A DNA stretch of 64,000 bases, from the NCBI RefSeq assembly GCF_030652515.1, contig NZ_JAUSAR010000010.1, positions 62,001 to 126,000 on the forward strand, read 5' to 3'. The notes below the pieces were generated by a model, which saw only the letters and a program-made list of their open reading frames with translations, searched no databases and was not told the DNA's origin. Both the position numbers and the translations under genes were made by a program. Positions 47,101 through 55,780 of the stretch are shown here, piece by piece. The DNA comes from Aquabacterium sp. Its GTDB lineage: Bacteria > Pseudomonadota > Gammaproteobacteria > Burkholderiales > Burkholderiaceae_C. How positions within the stretch are numbered: the stretch's first letter is position 1; each line of letters starts with the position of its first letter.

Positions 47101-48371
47101 GGTGCGGTGTCGAACAGATCGGTCTGCACGGCGGGCTGGGGCCGCAAACGCGTGGCCAGGTCAGGCGCGTCCAGGCTGCGACCGGGGTGGTGGTCGGCCA
47201 CGATGACGAAGGGCAGCACTTTCTTGAGCGAGACGCGCAGCACCGACAGGTCGCTGCAACGCACCCGCCGCACGCGCCGGGTCTGCAGCAGGCGCTCGAT
47301 GGTCTTGACGCCCAGGCCGGGCACGCGCAGCAGCGATTCACGCGGGGCGCGGTTCAGGTCGACCGGGAAGCGTTCGCGGTGGGCCAGGGCCCAGGCCAGT
47401 TTGGGGTCGAGGTCGAGCGACAGCATGCCATCCCCTGGTGGCACGATCTCGTCATGCGCGAAGCCGTAGAAACGCATCAGCCAGTCAGCCTGGTAAAGGC
47501 GGTGCTCGCGCATCAGGGGCGGCGCTTGAGAGGGCAGGGCGCGCGGCGCATCGGGGATGGGGCTGAAGGCCGAGTAGTAGACGCGGCGCAACTGATACGA
47601 GCCGTAAAGCGTGGCGCTGGTGCCCAGGATGGCGCTGTCGCTGGTAGCGTCGGCCCCGACGATCATCTGGGTGCTCTGGCCGCCAGGGGCGAAGCGCGGC
47701 GGCAAGGCCACCAGGGGTGCCGAGCGTGGCCGCGAGATGATGGGCGCAGGCGCTGAAGCTTCCTTGGCCTCGTCGATGTGCACACGCAGTCGCGCCATCG
47801 AACGCCGGATGGCGGCGCCGTCTTTTTCGGGGGCCAGGCTTTGCAGGCTCTCGGCCGTGGGCAACTCGATGTTGATGCTCAGGCGATCGGCGAAGCGGCC
47901 GGCCTGGGCCAGCAGTTCCGGGCTGGCATCGGGGATGGTCTTGAGGTGGATGTAGCCGCGGAAATCGTGCTCTTCGCGCAGCACGCGCGCCACCTCGACC
48001 ACCTGCTCCATCGTGTAGTCAGGATTGCGGATGATGCCGGAACTGAGGAACAGCCCTTCGATGCAATTGCGGCGGTAGAAGTCCAGCGTCAGCTTCACCA
48101 CTTCATCCACTGTGAAACGCGCGCGCGGCACGTTGCTGGTGACGCGGTTGACGCAATACAGGCAGTCGTACTGGCAATAGTTGGTCAGCAGGATCTTGAG
48201 CAGCGAGATGCAGCGGCCATCCGGGGCGTAGCTGTGGCAGATGCCAGCGCCTTCGGTGGAGCCGATGCCCCGGCCTTTGACCGAATCACGCTGGCTGGTG
48301 CCGCTGGACGAACACGAGGCGTCGTACTTGGCGGCATCGGCCAGGATGGCGAGTTTCTGCTGGATGTTCAC
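47094..48371 (-). CDS. TIGR03916-type radical-SAM DNA repair/modification protein
   Basis: 425 residues. Radical-SAM 4Fe-4S motif CX3CX2C (Cys66, 70, 73 in NYCQYDCLYC); an N-terminal ADAAKYDASCSSSG; LSSGIIRNPDYTM; and a C-terminal helix-hairpin-helix (LRVPGLGVKTIERLLQTRR) that would bind DNA. It starts with GTG at 48371; the family consensus begins at about the same residue. The GTG lies at the edge of a perfect LexA box, so the promoter and start overlap. Together with the DUF4130 protein it forms a damage-inducible unit (inference from the site). Confidence 0.9.
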   Translation of the reverse strand: MNIQQKLAILADAAKYDASCSSSGTSQRDSVKGRGIGSTEGAGICHSYAPDGRCISLLKILLTNYCQYDCLYCVNRVTSNVPRARFTVDEVVKLTLDFYRRNCIEGLFLSSGIIRNPDYTMEQVVEVARVLREEHDFRGYIHLKTIPDASPELLAQAGRFADRLSINIELPTAESLQSLAPEKDGAAIRRSMARLRVHIDEAKEASAPAPIISRPRSAPLVALPPRFAPGGQSTQMIVGADATSDSAILGTSATLYGSYQLRRVYYSAFSPIPDAPRALPSQAPPLMREHRLYQADWLMRFYGFAHDEIVPPGDGMLSLDLDPKLAWALAHRERFPVDLNRAPRESLLRVPGLGVKTIERLLQTRRVRRVRCSDLSVLRVSLKKVLPFVIVADHHPGRSLDAPDLATRLRPQPAVQTDLFDTAPC

Positions 48372-48386
48372 TGTATAAATATACAG
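48371..48386 (-). promoter_or_regulatory. LexA (SOS) box
   Basis: On the minus strand the sequence is CTGTATATTTATACAG, a perfect CTGT-N8-ACAG operator with an AT-rich centre. It overlaps the likely -10 (TATATT) and abuts the GTG start of the radical-SAM gene. A TTGCGG lies 17 bases upstream as -35. No ribosome binding site precedes the GTG. Confidence 0.85.
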
Positions 48387-48436
48387 CTGCCAGCCCGCCT
48401 CCGCAAGCTTGGAAATTCAGCCGGTGACGGCCATGG

Positions 48437-50827
48437 TCATGGCCTGATGGATTCGACGGGCCGTTCCGGCAGGGGTGGTGGGCTGATGGCCGGGCGGTTG
48501 TCCGACGAGCGCCCCAGCCGGTTCACCAACTGGTCCAGTTCGTCCGATGTCTTGGGCGCCTCACCGTCATCGGCATCGCCGTCCATGGCCGGGTTGAGCG
48601 GTTGTTCGCCAGCCGGATCGGTGGTGATCGGGTTGCCCTCCGAGTCCAGCAGGGGCGCGCTTTCATCAACCTCTTCATTGGTGGGGCTCCATTCGCCGTT
48701 GCCGGTCACCGGGGGGCGGCGTGGGCTGGTGAACGCCGCCTGTGAATCCACCAGCTTCTGCTTGAAGGCGGTGCGCAAGAAATCGCCCACCAGCAGCAAG
48801 GCACTGTGGCCACCCTGGCCCCAGTAACTGCCGCGCATGGTGACGTGCTGGTCGTTGAAGCCCACCCACGCGCCCGTCACCAGTTGCGGGTGCATGACCA
48901 TGAACCAGCCATCGGTGTTGTTCTGCGTGGTGCCGGTCTTGCCGGCCAGGTCGCCTTCAGGCACGAAGCGCGTGCGCAGCATGGTGCCGGTGCCATAGGT
49001 GACCACGCCGCGCATCATGTCGATCAGGTTGTTGACCGTCTCTGCAGACAAGGCCCGGTCCACCTTGTTGGGGCCGAAGACGGCCACTTCTTTGCCTTGT
49101 TTGTCGGTGATGCGCTCGACGAAGTAAGGCTGCTTGTGCTCGCCGCCACTGGCGATGGTGGCGTACACCGTGGCCATCTCCAGCAGGGTGACCGGGCTGG
49201 TGCCCAGGGCCATCGAAGGCACCGGGTCCAGCGTGCTGTCGGTGATGCCCATGGCCTTGGCCAGCGCGGTGATGCGCGGCAGGCCGGCATCCTGCATGAC
49301 CTGGGTGGTGATGGTGTTCTTGGACAAGACCAGGCCTTGCCACATGGTCATCGATTCGCCGGTGCTGCCCGACATGTCGGTGGGCCGCCAGACCTTGCCA
49401 TTGCCCAGGCGCACTTCGATGGGGGTGTCCACGTAGGTGCGGGTGGGCAGGATGCCGGATTCCAGCGCGGCGGCGTACACGATGGGCTTGAAGGTGGAGC
49501 CCGGCTGGCGCGCGGCCTGGCCCACGTGGTCGAACTGCTCGTCGGCAAAGTCGCGGCTGCCCACCCAGGCCTTGACCGCACCATTGCGCGGGTCGATGGC
49601 CACGAAGCCGGCTTCAAGCCGGGTCTTGCTGGCGCGCACCTTGGCCATCAACTCGGCATCGCCCAGCACGGCCTTCAAGGCCTCGGCGGGGGGCTGGCCT
49701 GACTTGATCAGCTTGCGGTAGTCGGGCGTCTTGCGCGCGGCATCGGCCAGCAGTCTGGGATGCTGGCGCCAGAAATGGGCAAAGGCCTTGCCACCTGGGG
49801 CACCCTGCGCATAGCTGTCCAGCGAGCGGGAGACCACCGGCATCGAGGCGGCACTCCACTCCAGATCGGCCACATTCTGCAGGGCCTGCGCCTGGCGCTC
49901 CACCGCTTTCGTGGCGGCTTCCTGCAGGCGCGAATCCAGCGTGGTGTGGATGACCAGGCCTTCGCGTGACAGGTCGCGGTCGTGCTGATCGGCCCAGTCG
50001 TCCAGCCAACGGCGCACCTGGGCGGCGAAGTGCGGGGCCAGGTCCAGGTCCACCGCCTGGTGGGTCAGGCTGACTTGCAAATCCTCTTGCCTGGCCGCGT
50101 CGTGATCGGCTTGGGACAGCACGCCGCGTTTGAGCATCTGCGACAGCACCAGATTGCGCCGGGCTTTGGCGCGCTGGGGGTGCAGCACCGGGTTGTAGTA
50201 GTTGGTGCCTTTCAGCATGCCGACCAGGGTGGCACTTTCGGCCACGTCCAGTTCGATCGCGGGCTTGTCGAAGTAAGTGTGCGCGGCGGCCTCGATGCCC
50301 ACGGCGTTGTACAAGAATGGCACCGTGTTGAGGTAAGCCTCCAGGATCTGGTCCTTGGTGTAGATGCGCTCGATGCGCAGGGCGGTGACGATCTCCTTGA
50401 CCTTGCGGCCCAGGTTGCGCGAGCGGCCGATGTCTTCGGGGAAGAGGTTGCGCACCAGTTGCTGGGTGAGCGTGGAGCCGCCTTCCATGCGGCCAGTGGC
50501 CGTGCGCAAAATGGCCTTGAGGCTGCGCAGCCAATCCACCCCGCTGTGTTCGCGGAAGCGGTGGTCCTCGGTGGCGATCAGGGCCTGGGTCACGTAGGGC
50601 GAGACCTGGGCCAGCGTGACCGGCTGCAGTCTTTGCTCCTGAAATCGGCCAATGGTCTTGCCGTCGGCCGACAGGATCACGCTGGGCTGCGGCACCTGGG
50701 TGGTTTTCAGCTCGGTGATCGGAGGGGCCTGGGTGACCTGGTAGCCCACGAAGATGGCAGCGGCGACGGTGAGGGCTGCAGTGGCCAGCATCAGCCAGGT
50801 CAAGGCCTGGCGCAGTGGTGAATTCAT
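48437..50827 (-). CDS. Class A penicillin-binding protein (PBP1A/1B family)
   Basis: 796 residues. One N-terminal membrane helix (LTWLMLATAALTVAAAIFVGYQV) anchors the enzyme. The GT51 transglycosylase domain has ATEDHRFREHSGVDW (catalytic Glu) and GGSTLTQQLVRNLF. The transpeptidase has Ser444-x-x-Lys (PGSTFKP), SKN and KTGTT motifs. It polymerises and cross-links peptidoglycan in the periplasm. The C-terminal 70 residues are acidic and Pro-rich (DGDADDGEAPKTSDELDQLV) and not conserved. ATG 50827 fits the membrane helix better than an in-frame codon 54 bases upstream. Confidence 0.93.
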   Translation of the reverse strand: MNSPLRQALTWLMLATAALTVAAAIFVGYQVTQAPPITELKTTQVPQPSVILSADGKTIGRFQEQRLQPVTLAQVSPYVTQALIATEDHRFREHSGVDWLRSLKAILRTATGRMEGGSTLTQQLVRNLFPEDIGRSRNLGRKVKEIVTALRIERIYTKDQILEAYLNTVPFLYNAVGIEAAAHTYFDKPAIELDVAESATLVGMLKGTNYYNPVLHPQRAKARRNLVLSQMLKRGVLSQADHDAARQEDLQVSLTHQAVDLDLAPHFAAQVRRWLDDWADQHDRDLSREGLVIHTTLDSRLQEAATKAVERQAQALQNVADLEWSAASMPVVSRSLDSYAQGAPGGKAFAHFWRQHPRLLADAARKTPDYRKLIKSGQPPAEALKAVLGDAELMAKVRASKTRLEAGFVAIDPRNGAVKAWVGSRDFADEQFDHVGQAARQPGSTFKPIVYAAALESGILPTRTYVDTPIEVRLGNGKVWRPTDMSGSTGESMTMWQGLVLSKNTITTQVMQDAGLPRITALAKAMGITDSTLDPVPSMALGTSPVTLLEMATVYATIASGGEHKQPYFVERITDKQGKEVAVFGPNKVDRALSAETVNNLIDMMRGVVTYGTGTMLRTRFVPEGDLAGKTGTTQNNTDGWFMVMHPQLVTGAWVGFNDQHVTMRGSYWGQGGHSALLLVGDFLRTAFKQKLVDSQAAFTSPRRPPVTGNGEWSPTNEEVDESAPLLDSEGNPITTDPAGEQPLNPAMDGDADDGEAPKTSDELDQLVNRLGRSSDNRPAISPPPLPERPVESIRP

Positions 50828-50990
50828 GTCAGCTTGGTTGTCCCATGGGTGAATGCCTGAGTGGGCAATTGGCGTGCCCACGGTGCATTGTGGTTCAGCT
50901 TGGGGGTCTGCAAAGTTGACATCATGCGCGCAAGAACCGCGGCTGGCTGGCGGTCATCCCCCATCCGCCTGGGGCACCCGGCCTGGTCGC

Positions 50991-52130
50991 TCAGTGCTCG
51001 TTGGGGGCGAGCGTGCCCGCGTGCACGGGCTGGGGGGTGTGGTGGTAGGCGGCGATCAGGGCCTGGTCCAGCTTGCTCTTGGAGAAACGCGCCAATGCAT
51101 CGACCCGGGCCGCGGCACCCAGGCTGATGCGCAACTCGGGGTCGTCCACGAGCTTGCTGACCATCGCCAGGGCTTCTTCTTCCGAGTGGTAGACCAGGCC
51201 ATTGATGCCATGCTGGATGAGGTCCAGGTGGTAGGGCAGGGCCGCGACCACGCAGGGCAGGCCCACGGCCATGGCGCTGGCCAGCATCACCGGGAACTCG
51301 GTGGATTCGCCCGCCGCGATGAAGACCCAACCGGTGGCCAGGCGGGACGCGATCCTGGCATCGTCGAGGATGGGAAAGGCCCCCACATTGGCGGCCTTGA
51401 GCCGCGCGGCCGAGGCGATGCCGACATCACCGATCCAGTTGAAGTTCAGGCCCAGCTCGGCGGCGCTGAGGATCACCGCCAGCCGGGACAGCATTTCCAC
51501 GCTGCGCCGGTCGTCATGGTGGTCGCCCGAGACCACGAGCGGGCGACGGGCCTCGTTGCGTGGGGTGTTGAAGAACACTTCGTCGAGTGCAGCCTCGATG
51601 GTCACGACCGACTGAACGCCATTGACCGCCAGGCGCTGAGCGTCGGACTTGCTGCTGAAAATGATCTCCTGCCTGTGGGTGGGTGACCCGAGTGACAAGC
51701 ACCATGCCAGCGCCGTCTGGAAAGGGCGCAGCAGGCCCAGCGTGCGCGAACCGTGGGGCGAGTAGAACACCGAGGCCTGCTTCGGGATGCAGCGGCCCAT
51801 CTGGGTGCCCAGCAACCAAGGCAGAAAACCATGGAGGTGGATGGCACTGAACTGATGGGTGGCGGTGAGCGTCTGCACAGCGGCGGCCACGCCGATCCAG
51901 TGCCGGTGCCCAAGGGCATCGACGGGCACGGTCAGCAGTCGCACCTGCACGGGAAACTTGAAGGTGTGAGCATGCCGTGGGTCGTCCAGCATGACGATGG
52001 TCTGGTCGTAGCCCGCGTGGGCCAGCGCTTCAGAGGCGGGGCCCAGGAAACTGAAGACGGCTTCGGTGACGCGGCCGACCACATGCAACACGTGCGACGC
52101 ACCGATTTCTGCTCTGCTGGATGCGTTCAT
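50991..52130 (-). CDS. GT4-like glycosyltransferase
   Basis: 379 residues without signal or membrane segments. A Rossmann-like N-domain (HVLHVVGRVTEAVFSFLGPASEALAHAG, HLHGFLPWLLG, SPHGSR) and a C-domain with FIAAGESTEFPVMLASAMAVGLPCVVAALPYHLDLIQHGINGLVY match the GT-B layout of GT4-type enzymes. The E-x7-E donor-binding motif is present only in altered form. It follows the sugar-transferase gene by 11 bases on the same strand and would add a sugar to a lipid-linked exopolysaccharide repeat. Confidence 0.82.
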   Translation of the reverse strand: MNASSRAEIGASHVLHVVGRVTEAVFSFLGPASEALAHAGYDQTIVMLDDPRHAHTFKFPVQVRLLTVPVDALGHRHWIGVAAAVQTLTATHQFSAIHLHGFLPWLLGTQMGRCIPKQASVFYSPHGSRTLGLLRPFQTALAWCLSLGSPTHRQEIIFSSKSDAQRLAVNGVQSVVTIEAALDEVFFNTPRNEARRPLVVSGDHHDDRRSVEMLSRLAVILSAAELGLNFNWIGDVGIASAARLKAANVGAFPILDDARIASRLATGWVFIAAGESTEFPVMLASAMAVGLPCVVAALPYHLDLIQHGINGLVYHSEEEALAMVSKLVDDPELRISLGAAARVDALARFSKSKLDQALIAAYHHTPQPVHAGTLAPNEH

Positions 52131-52141
52131 GGCCTGCCTGC

Positions 52142-52819
52142 TCAGCGAGCGCCTCCTTTGCCCAGCACCACCAGGATGGTTTTCACCAGGATGACGGCGT
52201 CATGCCATAGCGTGTGCTTCTCAATGTAGGTGCGGTCCAGTTCCACGCGCTCTTCATAAGTGGTGTCGCTGCGGCCACTGACTTGCCACAGTCCGGTCAT
52301 GCCGGGCCGAACATGAAGGTAGTGCCACCGAACCTCGCCGTACTTCTCAAGCTCTGCAAGGGTGATGGGGCGCGGCCCGACCAGGCTCATGTCGCCACGC
52401 AGCACGTTGAACAACTGGGGTAACTCGTCCAGGCTGGTCTTGCGCAGAAAGCGGCCGACGGGTGTGATGCGGGGGTCGTCGTTCAGCTTCTGATCGCGCT
52501 CCCACTCCTTTCGCGCTTCGGCGTTGGTGCGCAGCAACTCCTCCAGGATCTCGCTCGCGTTGAGCACCATGCTGCGGAACTTCAGGCACTTGAAAAGCTG
52601 CCCATCCTGCCCGACGCGGTAGTGGCCAAAGAGCACAGGACGACCGTCCTTGCGCCAGATCAGCCAGGCCACCATCAGCATGATGGGGCTGGTCAGCACG
52701 ATGAGGATGGCGGCGCACAACTGGTTGAGCAGCCTGATCAATCGGTCGTAAGTGGGGCCTTGCTGGCGCAGTCGGGAGCGCACACTCAAGCCAGTGGCCA
52801 CGTAGGTGGATGGCTTCAT
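52142..52819 (-). CDS. Undecaprenyl-phosphate sugar-1-phosphate transferase
   Basis: 225 residues from ATG 52819. One membrane segment ([26 protein letters not shown]) and the catalytic bacterial sugar-transferase domain ([75 protein letters not shown]) are present. It starts exopolysaccharide synthesis by loading a sugar phosphate on undecaprenyl phosphate. Lacking the extra N-terminal helices of WcaJ, it is the short single-helix type. It is divergent from the exosortase gene; about 270 bases separate the two starts. Confidence 0.92.
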   Translation of the reverse strand: MKPSTYVATGLSVRSRLRQQGPTYDRLIRLLNQLCAAILIVLTSPIMLMVAWLIWRKDGRPVLFGHYRVGQDGQLFKCLKFRSMVLNASEILEELLRTNAEARKEWERDQKLNDDPRITPVGRFLRKTSLDELPQLFNVLRGDMSLVGPRPITLAELEKYGEVRWHYLHVRPGMTGLWQVSGRSDTTYEERVELDRTYIEKHTLWHDAVILVKTILVVLGKGGAR

Positions 52820-52889
52820 GAGTGGGCTTTCAGGCGAGGTTGTCGGCTCATCTTGTGCGCTGAGGTCTGCTTCACGAGGCTCCCCTGAG

Positions 52890-52901
52890 GTTGTTAACAA
52901 C
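52890..52901. promoter_or_regulatory. Palindrome between divergent exopolysaccharide genes
   Basis: GTTGTTAACAAC is a perfect 12-bp palindrome in the region separating the leftward sugar-transferase unit from the rightward exosortase unit. The flanking text is AT-richer than the surroundings. Regulator unknown. Confidence 0.45.
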
Positions 52902-53092
52902 TTGCTACTAGCGAGAATCAGACCAAGGTGCAGAAGACGAAGCTTTTGCATCCAAATGGCGCATCAGGTGAAACCCGCACCGAAGTGATCTCGCATGACA
53001 TGGCTCATGCACCGATCAAGACCAGGATCTGCGGGCGAAGTTGGTGCCATGGCGATTCGTGAGGAGGCACTGAATGTGCATGTCTTTTGGGC

Positions 53093-54739
53093 ATGAGCTT
53101 CATGGCCCCCCTTGTTCTGCGTTCACCGGGCATGCCGTTGGCTGGCCGCCGAGCGACCTGGCTGGTGTTGTTGTGCGCCGCTTTGCTGGTGTATGGCCCC
53201 ACGCTGCGCACTTTGTGGGAGGGCGTCTGGCAGGAGGACCGCCAGTCCCACGGCCCGGTGCTGCTGCTGGTGGCGGTGTGGCTGTTCTGGCATCGCCTTC
53301 ATCAGCGGGCCGAGCCTGAGGGGGGCAAGGCCCAGTCTGGATGGGGCTGGGCCTTGTTGATCACGGGGCTGGTGTTGCACGCTTTGGGCCGATCGCAATC
53401 CTTCGTGACACTGGAGGTGTTGTCGGTGTTGCCGGTGACCGTGGGCATCAGCCTGATCTGCGGTGGCGTGCGCTTGTTCAGGGAGTTGGCGTTTTGCCAC
53501 TTCTTCCTGCTGTTCCTGGTGCCCATTCCGGATCTGCTGGCCGACGCCATGACCCAGCCTTTGAAACTGGCGGTGTCGGTGACCGTGGAGCACTTGTTGC
53601 GCTGGAGTGGCCACGAGGTGGCCCGTGTCGGCGTGACGCTGGTGCTGCCGCCGTATCAATTGCTGGTGGCCGATGCCTGCTCGGGCCTCAGCTCCTTGTT
53701 CATGCTGGAAGCGTTTGGCCTGCTCTATCTGAATGTGGTGCGCCACACATCGGCGCGGCGCAATGTGTTGCTGGCCTTGCTGATCGTGCCCATCTCTTTC
53801 ACGGCCAATGTGCTGCGGGTTCTGTTCCTGGCTGTGTTGACGGTTCATCAAGGTGATGCCGTGGCCAGCGGCATCGTGCACGGCATGTCTGGGGTGATCC
53901 TGTTCGTGCCTGCCTTGTTCCTCACGGTGGGGCTGGATGGTGTGTTGCGGCGCTGGGCGGGGCGGCACGAGCGGGCCTTGCCGCTGGGCATGTCGCCAGC
54001 AACACGCTCGTCGGCGGTACCGCTCTTGCCTTTGTCTTTGTCGGTGAGAGAGCTGGCGGCCGTCTGCATGGCTTCGCTGGCGAGCGTGGGGGTGGCAGCG
54101 GCCTGGACGCTGGAGCCCCAGGCCGACTGGATGTCGCCCCCAGGTCTGGCCCAGGCGATTCCAGAGAAGTTTGGTGCGTGGTCCATCATCCAGAATGCGC
54201 CCGTGCAGGTGAACCCGGCGGTGTCGCAACCGGGTGCGCGTACTCAGAAGCAGCCCTATGACGAGGTGGTCCTGCGCACCTACGGCAACCAGTCTGGTCG
54301 TCAGGTGATGCTCACCGTGGCTTATGCCTACCGTTTGCAGCAGGAGGTCAAGATCCACCGCCCGCCGGTTTGCTATGCCGCGCAGGGCTTTGAGATCAAG
54401 TCGCTCACGCCAGTCATCCTGGACCTGCCCTCCAGCAGGGCAGGTGAGCCTTTCACGGCCTTGCGGATGGAGGCTTCCCGTCATGGCTGGCAAGAGGTGG
54501 TGCTGTACTGGATCCGCGTGGGGGACCAGCACAGCGAGAGCGTGGTGGCCTCCCGCCTGCACATCCTGGCAAGGGGGTTGATGGGCCAAGCCACGGACGG
54601 CGTGCTGGTGCGGGTGTCGGCGGTGCGCCATCCTGGTGAGAGCGCGGCCGACATCAACCTTCGCCTGGAGGCATTTTTGCGTGAGCTGTACCCGGCCGTC
54701 GAGCGGTCGGGTGCGCCGTCTGGCCGCTTGTTGTGGTGA
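53093..54739 (+). CDS. Exosortase-EpsI fusion protein
   Basis: 548 residues. The first half has about eight membrane helices and the exosortase triad Cys196 (ADACSGLSSL), Arg242 (FTANVLRVL) and His263 (IVHGMSG). From about 310 to the end is an EpsI (DUF3485) domain: WMSPPGLAQAIPEKFGAWSI, YRLQQEVKIHRPPVCYAAQGFEI and VLYWIRVGDQH. Exosortases cut PEP-CTERM sorting signals or serve exopolysaccharide assembly; fusion with EpsI is known in several exosortase types. No PEP-CTERM protein was found in the window. Starts at 53093 or 53102 are possible; the strong GAGGAGG upstream is better placed for an out-of-frame ATG. Confidence 0.87.
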   Translation: MSFMAPLVLRSPGMPLAGRRATWLVLLCAALLVYGPTLRTLWEGVWQEDRQSHGPVLLLVAVWLFWHRLHQRAEPEGGKAQSGWGWALLITGLVLHALGRSQSFVTLEVLSVLPVTVGISLICGGVRLFRELAFCHFFLLFLVPIPDLLADAMTQPLKLAVSVTVEHLLRWSGHEVARVGVTLVLPPYQLLVADACSGLSSLFMLEAFGLLYLNVVRHTSARRNVLLALLIVPISFTANVLRVLFLAVLTVHQGDAVASGIVHGMSGVILFVPALFLTVGLDGVLRRWAGRHERALPLGMSPATRSSAVPLLPLSLSVRELAAVCMASLASVGVAAAWTLEPQADWMSPPGLAQAIPEKFGAWSIIQNAPVQVNPAVSQPGARTQKQPYDEVVLRTYGNQSGRQVMLTVAYAYRLQQEVKIHRPPVCYAAQGFEIKSLTPVILDLPSSRAGEPFTALRMEASRHGWQEVVLYWIRVGDQHSESVVASRLHILARGLMGQATDGVLVRVSAVRHPGESAADINLRLEAFLRELYPAVERSGAPSGRLLW

Positions 54740-54772
54740 GGCTTCTGGCATGAACCATGCTTCGAAGGATGC

Positions 54773-55780
54773 ATGACTGTCCCGCCCACGCTCATTGTCA
54801 TCCCCACCTTGAACGAGGCCAGCCACATCGGCGAGGTGGTGACCAGCTTGTTGTCGGGCTTGCCTGACGATGAGGGCATCACGATGGTGGTGGCTGATGG
54901 GGGCAGCACCGATGGCACGCAGGACATCGTGATGAGCATGGCGCAATCGCGGCCTCAGCTCAAGTTGCTGTCCAACCCCAAGCGCTTGCAAAGCGCGGCC
55001 ATCAACCTGGCTGTGCAGCATTTCGGCCAGGGCCGGGAGTTGCTGGTTCGTTGTGATGCGCATGCCAGCTACCCGCCAAAATTCGTTGAACGCCTGTGCC
55101 ATTCTCTGGAAGCGAACCAGGCCGACGCGGTGGTGGTGCCCATGGATTCGATTGGCGACACACCTTTGCGGCAAGCCATTGCCTGGGTGTCTGACACGCC
55201 GGTGGGCTCGGGTGGTTCAGCTCATCGTGGCGGCAAGCAAAGCGGTTTCGTCGACCATGGCCATCACGCGGCTTTCCGCATGGCCTCCTTCTGTCGGGCC
55301 GGTGGCTACGATGAATCTTTCAGCCACAACGAGGATGCCGAGCTGGATTGTCGCCAGCGTGTGCTGGGCTCGCGCATCTTTCTGGACAGCACCATCCGCA
55401 TCGGCTATTGGCCCCGCGCTGACCTGGGCGGGCTTTGGCGCCAGTACTTCAACTATGGGGTGGGGCGCTCCCGCACGATCCGCAAGCACCCTGGCTCCAT
55501 GCGGTTGCGCCAGTGTGCGGTGCCAGCTCACTTGCTGTTGTCAGTGGTCGCGTTGTTGATCGCGCCCTGGTTTGCCTGGGCGCTGTGGTGGCCAGCTTTT
55601 TACCTGACGGTCTTGCTGGGTGTGGGTGTGGCCTTGTCTTTCAAGCACCGTTCTTGGGTGGGGTTGCTGGCTGGTCCGGCGGCCTTCGTGATGCACACGG
55701 CGTGGGCGTTGGGGTTCTTCAAGGGTTTGCTGGTGCACCGGGAATCGCCCTGGTCCATGACGACGGCGGTGCCCTCATGA
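54773..55780 (+). CDS. GT2 glycosyltransferase (ExoA/succinoglycan type)
   Basis: 335 residues. A GT-A domain (LIVIPTLNEASHIGEVVTSLL, ADGGSTDGTQDIV, VRCDAHASYPP with the DxD-like D-x-H, HNEDAELDCRQR) is followed by two or more C-terminal membrane helices (LLLSVVALLIAPWFAWALWWPAFY, LAGPAAFVMHTAWALGFF). It resembles ExoA-type transferases of exopolysaccharide loci and probably adds a sugar to the lipid-linked intermediate at the inner membrane. It overlaps the next gene by four bases. Confidence 0.88.
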   Translation: MTVPPTLIVIPTLNEASHIGEVVTSLLSGLPDDEGITMVVADGGSTDGTQDIVMSMAQSRPQLKLLSNPKRLQSAAINLAVQHFGQGRELLVRCDAHASYPPKFVERLCHSLEANQADAVVVPMDSIGDTPLRQAIAWVSDTPVGSGGSAHRGGKQSGFVDHGHHAAFRMASFCRAGGYDESFSHNEDAELDCRQRVLGSRIFLDSTIRIGYWPRADLGGLWRQYFNYGVGRSRTIRKHPGSMRLRQCAVPAHLLLSVVALLIAPWFAWALWWPAFYLTVLLGVGVALSFKHRSWVGLLAGPAAFVMHTAWALGFFKGLLVHRESPWSMTTAVPS

